DNA of 11,387 bases from CAZILN01 sp964540005. GTDB lineage: Bacteria > Bacteroidota > Bacteroidia > Bacteroidales > SM23-62. The DNA lies in contig CAZILN010000163.1 of the NCBI GenBank assembly GCA_964540005.1, forward strand, positions 1-11,387, read 5' to 3'. This document shows, piece by piece, positions 7,157 to 11,387 of the stretch (positions are counted from its first letter, which is position 1; each line of letters opens with the position of its first letter). Under the pieces are notes generated by a model. The model did no database searches. It had not been told where the DNA came from and saw nothing but the letters and a program-made list of their open reading frames with translations. Position numbers and translations under genes: made by a program.

Positions 7157-8404
7157 ATGGATGATGCAGAAAGAGCTATAAGCCCTACCGAGTTTGCGCC
7201 GGCTGCAAGGCTTGATCCTGTACAGGTACGCCAACAGGCATCTCTGCTGGATGATCATCCACTTATTGCCCAGCTGTTGGATTCAGTAAATTCCGCCGTT
7301 CTGGTACTTAACAACAAACGGCAGATTGTATTCGCTAATAAGGCTTTCTATGCTTTGGTCAACAGGACAAGCATCCAGGAAATACAGGGACTTCGTCCGG
7401 GTGAGATCCTGGGGTGTATTAATGCCGGAAAGAACCCGGGAGGGTGCGGAACCAGTCAGTTCTGCAGCCAGTGCGGAGTTGTCAGGGCCATACTTTCAAG
7501 TCTCGAAAATATCGTGGACGTTCAGGAATGCAGGATCATCCTTGAGGAAGACAAGACTGCCCTGGATTTTCGCGTGCAGGCCGCCCCTTTTAAGCATAAG
7601 GGAGAAACATACTCGGTATTCTCCATTATTGATATCGCAGATGAAAAAAGGAAAGAGGTCATGGAACGGATCTTTCTGCATGATGTGATGAATACAGCAG
7701 GAGGTTTGCAGGGCTACAGCAGGCTACTGTCCAATGCCCCTGAAGATAAATTGGAATACTATATTTCCATAATAAATGGTCTGTCTGATAAACTGGTGGA
7801 TGAAATAAACGCACAGAGGGAACTGATCCGGGCTGAAAATAAAATGTTAAAAGTAAAGCCGGTTCGGATCAATTCAAGGCAGATCCTTGAAATGACAAGG
7901 AATTCCTATCTGAACCATGATGTTGCACATGAGAGGATCATCAATATTCATAAGGAAGCAGAGGATCTGATACTCATCAGTGACAAGACCCTCTTACTCA
8001 GGGTCATGAGCAATATGACCAAGAATGCACTGGAAGCTGTCCGGCCGGGTGATACCGTTACACTGAACTGCCGTCAATCCGGCGAAGGGATTATGTTTTC
8101 AGTCCACAACCCAGGAGAAATGCCCCGGGAATCACAATTACAGGTTTTCCAGAGATCCTTTTCAACCAAAGGCAGCGGGCGCGGACTGGGAACCTACAGC
8201 ATCCGGCTATTAAGTGAACCATTAAACTTTAACCATGAAATCAAACAGAAGAAATTTTATCAGAACCGTGTCTGCCGGCACCCTGGGAATGGCAGGAATC
8301 GCTGGCGGCAATCCTGTCCTGGCACACGAAACAAGCTCCAAAGCCCGGTCTTCCGGAAAGGGGAACAGGATAGGGGTATCCACCTATTCTTTCTGGCAGT
8401 TTAA
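7157..8404 (+). CDS. PAS-domain sensor histidine kinase, apparently 3'-truncated
   Basis: From 7157 the frame codes 415 residues with no membrane helix or signal peptide, so the protein is cytoplasmic. A PAS domain (about 36-160) contains four cysteines: Cys87 and then GCGTSQFCSQCG (96-107; Cys97, Cys103, Cys106), suggesting a metal, cluster or redox site. The phospho-acceptor region is LHDVMNTAGGLQGYS (174-188; His175). The ATPase part has the N-box VMSNMTKNALEAV (283-295), a G1-like VHNPGEMP (316-323) and the FSTKGSGRGLGTYSIRLLSE stretch (335-354). After residue 354 (base 8218) kinase-like sequence stops. The usual closing strands (about 35-40 residues, with a GTxF-type motif) are absent, and the frame runs on for 61 unrelated residues, mostly inside the next gene in the wrong phase. 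Neither other frame restores the missing part. It may be a decaying or altered kinase. The upstream ATG at 7046 is rejected on promoter position. No response regulator is adjacent. Confidence 0.8.
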   Translation: MDDAERAISPTEFAPAARLDPVQVRQQASLLDDHPLIAQLLDSVNSAVLVLNNKRQIVFANKAFYALVNRTSIQEIQGLRPGEILGCINAGKNPGGCGTSQFCSQCGVVRAILSSLENIVDVQECRIILEEDKTALDFRVQAAPFKHKGETYSVFSIIDIADEKRKEVMERIFLHDVMNTAGGLQGYSRLLSNAPEDKLEYYISIINGLSDKLVDEINAQRELIRAENKMLKVKPVRINSRQILEMTRNSYLNHDVAHERIINIHKEAEDLILISDKTLLLRVMSNMTKNALEAVRPGDTVTLNCRQSGEGIMFSVHNPGEMPRESQLQVFQRSFSTKGSGRGLGTYSIRLLSEPLNFNHEIKQKKFYQNRVCRHPGNGRNRWRQSCPGTRNKLQSPVFRKGEQDRGIHLFFLAV

Positions 8405-9197
8405 CGGACTGCCTGAAGAATCCCCTATTGAAAAATGCATTGATGATGCAGCAATGATGGGATTTGACGGCATAGAACTCCTGCTGGTACAAATGATATC
8501 GGAAGAGAATTCGTATTTGCAAAACCTGAAGAAGCGTGCCTTTCATGCCGGACTGGACCTCATGGGTTTTTCTACCCACCAGGATTTTGTTTCACCTGAA
8601 AAAGAATACAGGGAAGAAAATATCAAAAAGACCATCCACCAGATAGAGCTGGCCTACCAGCTGGGGATACCTACCATGAGGCTTAATACAGGAAGATGGG
8701 GCACTATCAGATCTTTTGATGACCTGATGGCTAACAAAGGAATAGAGCCAGTCCTTGAAGGACACACAGAAGATGAAGGATTCAAATGGGTCATTGATGC
8801 CATTCAGCAGTGCCTTCCGACGGCCGGGAAATGCGGAGTTGTTTTGGGACTGGAAAACCACTGGGGACTGGGGCGTACGGCTGAGGGTGTGATGCGTATC
8901 GTAAACGAGATCGATAATCCCTGGCTCATGGTGACTGCCGATACCGGGAATTTCCTGGAGAACTCCCTGGAGCAGCTCGAGATGCTGGCGCCAAAAACCT
9001 TCCTGGTACAGGCAAAAACCTATTTTGGCGGGGGTAAATGGTATACCCTGGATATTGACTACGATAAAGTAGCCTCCATCTTCAGGAAACACAATTACAA
9101 GGGATACGTTTCACTGGAGTTTGAAGGTTCGGAATCGCCGCAGACAGCCATTCCTAAAAGTCTTGAGCTCTTGCGTAAAGCATTTTCTGACAGCTGA
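8235..9197 (+). CDS. Sugar phosphate isomerase/epimerase family protein (xylose isomerase-like TIM barrel) with Tat signal
   Basis: A 320-residue protein with a twin-arginine leader (NRRNFIR, residues 4-10, then a Gly/Ala-rich hydrophobic stretch to about 30), so it is expected in the periplasm. The mature part is an AP-endonuclease-2/xylose-isomerase-like barrel. It has IGVSTYSFW (46-54), GFDGIELL (76-83), FSTHQDF (112-118), VLGLENHWG (203-211), MVTADTGNF (232-240), VQAKTY (258-263) and YVSLEFEG (291-298). Likely metal ligands by family analogy are Glu81, Glu207, Asp236 and Glu295. Members isomerise or epimerise sugars, inositols or keto-sugars; the substrate is unknown. Exported versions in Bacteroidota frequently accompany Gfo/Idh/MocA oxidoreductases, and one is present 6.4 kb away, though not adjacent. 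The start ATG lies in the tail of the truncated kinase frame with no visible promoter, so it may depend on the kinase promoter. Confidence 0.88.
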   Translation: MKSNRRNFIRTVSAGTLGMAGIAGGNPVLAHETSSKARSSGKGNRIGVSTYSFWQFNGLPEESPIEKCIDDAAMMGFDGIELLLVQMISEENSYLQNLKKRAFHAGLDLMGFSTHQDFVSPEKEYREENIKKTIHQIELAYQLGIPTMRLNTGRWGTIRSFDDLMANKGIEPVLEGHTEDEGFKWVIDAIQQCLPTAGKCGVVLGLENHWGLGRTAEGVMRIVNEIDNPWLMVTADTGNFLENSLEQLEMLAPKTFLVQAKTYFGGGKWYTLDIDYDKVASIFRKHNYKGYVSLEFEGSESPQTAIPKSLELLRKAFSDS

Positions 9198-9249
9198 CTG
9201 ACAGATTGAATTTAATTTGTAACTTCCTTGGCAATTACCTGAATAATCC

Positions 9250-11364
9250 ATGAAAAAAAGAGTTGATCTCCTGGTATACTTCCTGTTTATCAGCAACTTC
9301 TTTCTCGCTGCGCAAGTTCAGGGTAATTCTTTTAAAACAATTTTATTATCACCTGATAATGAAAGCTTTTCAATAAACAAATCCGTTTACTACTTCGAAG
9401 ATACCAGCAGTAATTTGTCTTTTGAAGAAATAAGTATGCCAGGATCTGCCGGCAGCTTTATTCTTTCTGAAAGCAGCAATCTGAATTTTGGCTATACATC
9501 TTCAGCATACTGGATCAGGTTTCACCTGAAAAACCCGGATCCTCAGATTAATGACTGGTTGCTGGAAATAGATTATGAACTGCTCGACTCAATTGATTTT
9601 TTCTGCCTGGACCAGGATAGTCTCTGGAGTAAAAAGCAATTCGGTGATATGTATCCTTTCAAGCAAAGGGAACTGGATGCCAGAAGCTTCATTATTCCTC
9701 TTCAACTGCCTGATACACTGACAAGAACCTATTATATGAGGGTCCGGACCCTGGGAACTATGCAGTTCCCGATGAATGTATTCCGATTGAGAAGCGGCAT
9801 GAGGACCGTGATGCTTTTGGAAACCTACTATGGGATATTCTTTGGCATAATGTTGCTACTTATAATTTATAATGTATTCATTTACTTTTCATTAAGAGAT
9901 GTCTCCTATTTCTATTACATCATCCTGATTCTCAGTTCCACTATCTTTCTGGCCTTTGTCAGCGGTCATGCATTTCAATATGTGTTTAAAAATTCCATGT
10001 GGTGGCATAACAAGCTCCTGCCCTCTGCAATCGCTCTGACTGAATTTTGTATGATTGCCTTTACCAGGTCTTTCCTGAATATCAGGAAATATTATGCGAA
10101 GCTGGATAAGGCTCTGATCTGTTTTCAAATCCTGGCATTTGTCCTGATCTTCCTCCTGTTCTTCACAAAATATCATTTCAGTATACAGGTATCGGTTTAT
10201 ACTGCCCAAATATATATTCTGTTAAGCCTTGTGAGTGGAATTATTTCCCTGGTAAAAGGGAACAGGGCAGCCAGTCTTTTCATACTGGCTTTTACACTGT
10301 TTGCTTTTGGGGCCATGGCCATAAGTTTTATGGCCATTGGTATAACCGGGGTTAACATGATCTCTGCACATGGTATGGAGCTGGGTGCCATGCTGAATGG
10401 TGTATTCCTGTCCCTGGCACTGATAAATAAATATAAGATCAATAAGATTGAAAAGGAAAAAGCAGACCAGGAGATTATCCGGATGCGGCAGAAAGCAAAT
10501 ATATTGCTGGAGAAGCAGGTAAAGGAACGGACAACTGAGATCCAGGAGAAAAATGCAGAGCTGGAAAAGCAGAAAGAAGAACTGCAGGTAACCCTGGAAA
10601 ACCTGAAACAGGCCCAGGACCAGCTGATACAATCCGAAAAAATGGCAGCCCTGGGAGGATTGGTTGCAGGTGTTGCCCATGAAATTAATACTCCTGTTGG
10701 CATCAGCGTTACTGCTGCCTCCAGCCTGACACAGGAAACCGGCCGCATGGCAGAAATGTATAAAGAAAACAAGATCAGCCGCACTGACTTCAAGGAATAC
10801 CTCAACACGGCCAACCAGACAGCAAAACTGATCCTTGCAAATATGGACAGGACCGCCACACTGATCCAGAGCTTCAAGCAGATTTCCGTTGATCAATCCA
10901 CTTCCCAGAGGCGCAAATTCAGGCTGAAAGCTTATACCCAGGATATTATGAGAAGTCTGTCTGCAGCATTTAAGGATAGAAAGATATCTCTTTTGCTTGA
11001 GATAGATGATGAACTGCAACTGGATAGTTTCCCTGGTGATTTTTCACAGATCATCACCAACCTTGTCCTGAACAGCCTGTCACACGGTTTCGATAAAGAG
11101 GACGAAGGAAAGATTGAGCTGTCGGCCAGGTTGGAGAAGAAAGAGTTAATTCTTGAATATTCGGATACAGGTAAGGGTATTCCAAAAGAAAACCTTGACA
11201 GGATCTTTGAGCCCTTTTTCACAACAAATAAAAAACTAGGGACCGGACTCGGTATGCATGTAGTCTATAACCTGATAATCCATAAACACAAGGGTACGAT
11301 TGAATGCAAAAGTGAGCCCGGTAAAGGAACAAGATTTAAGATCAGGATCCCGCAAGCATATTAG
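9250..11364 (+). CDS. 7TMR-DISM sensor histidine kinase
   Basis: A 704-residue inner-membrane hybrid of known modules. There is a signal peptide (1-21) and a periplasmic 7TMR-DISMED2 beta domain (about 30-180; YWIRFHLKN at 87-95, IIPLQLPDTLTRTYYMRVRT at 148-167), thought to bind carbohydrate-like ligands. Seven membrane helices follow (about 188-393), then a charged coiled coil (about 398-462) and a kinase core. His477 is in GVAHEINTPVG (474-484). The ATPase motifs are the N-box IITNLVLNSLSHGF (601-614), DTGKGIP (639-645), FEPFFTT (653-659) and GTGLGM (664-669). All motifs are intact and the GTRFKIRIP ending (693-701) is complete, in contrast to the PAS kinase upstream. It starts 52 bp after the isomerase on the same strand and may be co-transcribed. 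No response regulator is seen, though one could begin at the window edge. The start is chosen for the signal peptide. Confidence 0.93.
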   Translation: MKKRVDLLVYFLFISNFFLAAQVQGNSFKTILLSPDNESFSINKSVYYFEDTSSNLSFEEISMPGSAGSFILSESSNLNFGYTSSAYWIRFHLKNPDPQINDWLLEIDYELLDSIDFFCLDQDSLWSKKQFGDMYPFKQRELDARSFIIPLQLPDTLTRTYYMRVRTLGTMQFPMNVFRLRSGMRTVMLLETYYGIFFGIMLLLIIYNVFIYFSLRDVSYFYYIILILSSTIFLAFVSGHAFQYVFKNSMWWHNKLLPSAIALTEFCMIAFTRSFLNIRKYYAKLDKALICFQILAFVLIFLLFFTKYHFSIQVSVYTAQIYILLSLVSGIISLVKGNRAASLFILAFTLFAFGAMAISFMAIGITGVNMISAHGMELGAMLNGVFLSLALINKYKINKIEKEKADQEIIRMRQKANILLEKQVKERTTEIQEKNAELEKQKEELQVTLENLKQAQDQLIQSEKMAALGGLVAGVAHEINTPVGISVTAASSLTQETGRMAEMYKENKISRTDFKEYLNTANQTAKLILANMDRTATLIQSFKQISVDQSTSQRRKFRLKAYTQDIMRSLSAAFKDRKISLLLEIDDELQLDSFPGDFSQIITNLVLNSLSHGFDKEDEGKIELSARLEKKELILEYSDTGKGIPKENLDRIFEPFFTTNKKLGTGLGMHVVYNLIIHKHKGTIECKSEPGKGTRFKIRIPQAY

Positions 11365-11375
11365 CATCCCCGGTA

Positions 11376-11387
11376 ATGAAAAAATTA
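11376..11387 (+). CDS. Possible start of a further gene (first four codons only)
   Basis: An ATG 12 bases after the stop of the 7TMR-DISM kinase opens a frame MKKL before the window ends. The tight spacing suggests an operon partner. In many genomes such kinases are followed by a response regulator, but four codons cannot show this. Confidence 0.3.

Noticed and set aside
8592..9092. Minus-strand open frame of 166 codons
   Set aside because: It is antisense to the isomerase, whose motifs and signal peptide are clear.
10197..11019. Two long minus-strand open frames (226 and 265 codons)
   Set aside because: Both lie antisense to the coiled-coil and kinase core of the 7TMR-DISM kinase; their Ser/Phe- or Cys/Gln-rich residues are typical of reversed coding sequence.

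Overview
The window looks like chromosomal DNA from a member of the Bacteroidota, probably a free-living relative of the Bacteroidales/Marinilabiliales. The reasons are a TonB-dependent receptor with a carboxypeptidase-D-like N-terminal domain, a lone TonB plug-domain lipoprotein, a LytS/LytTR pair, a 7TMR-DISM histidine kinase, an absence of Shine-Dalgarno-like leaders, and promoter-like sequences resembling the Bacteroidetes -33 TTTG / -7 TAnnTTTG consensus. The genus is inference only. I see no rRNA, tRNA, CRISPR array, transposase or phage gene.

Layout. Bases 1-529 (+) are the 3' end of a PIG-L/LmbE-type deacetylase. It runs tail to tail, with one base between stop codons, into a Tat-exported Gfo/Idh/MocA oxidoreductase (531-1835, -). 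A 327-bp intergenic stretch follows, with a perfect 16-bp palindrome and a possible decayed coding fragment. Next is a small lipoprotein that is essentially an isolated TonB plug domain (2163-2651, +). Facing it is a three-gene minus-strand operon read from about 6940 down to 2684: TonB-dependent receptor, LytS-type four-helix histidine kinase, LytTR response regulator. The last two overlap by ATGA.

Divergent from the receptor is a soluble PAS histidine kinase (7157 to about 8218, +) with a cysteine cluster in its PAS domain. Its 3' end appears to be missing: the reading frame leaves recognisable kinase sequence about 16 bp before the start of a Tat-exported sugar phosphate isomerase/epimerase-like protein (8235-9197, +) and continues out of frame inside that gene. 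A 7TMR-DISM sensor histidine kinase (9250-11364, +) follows, and the last 12 bases may open another gene.

How the genes may work together. The receptor/LytS/LytTR operon reads as an outer-membrane uptake or sensing unit with its own inner-membrane kinase and DNA-binding regulator. The two exported sugar-type enzymes and the deacetylase suggest carbohydrate or glycoside metabolism in the envelope, but no direct link to the receptor is visible. Three sensor kinases lie within about 8 kb and only one has a response regulator in view. I do not see a clearly novel multi-gene system. The best leads are the truncated PAS kinase junction, the cysteine-containing PAS, the lone plug lipoprotein, and the duplicated in-frame start region of the receptor.
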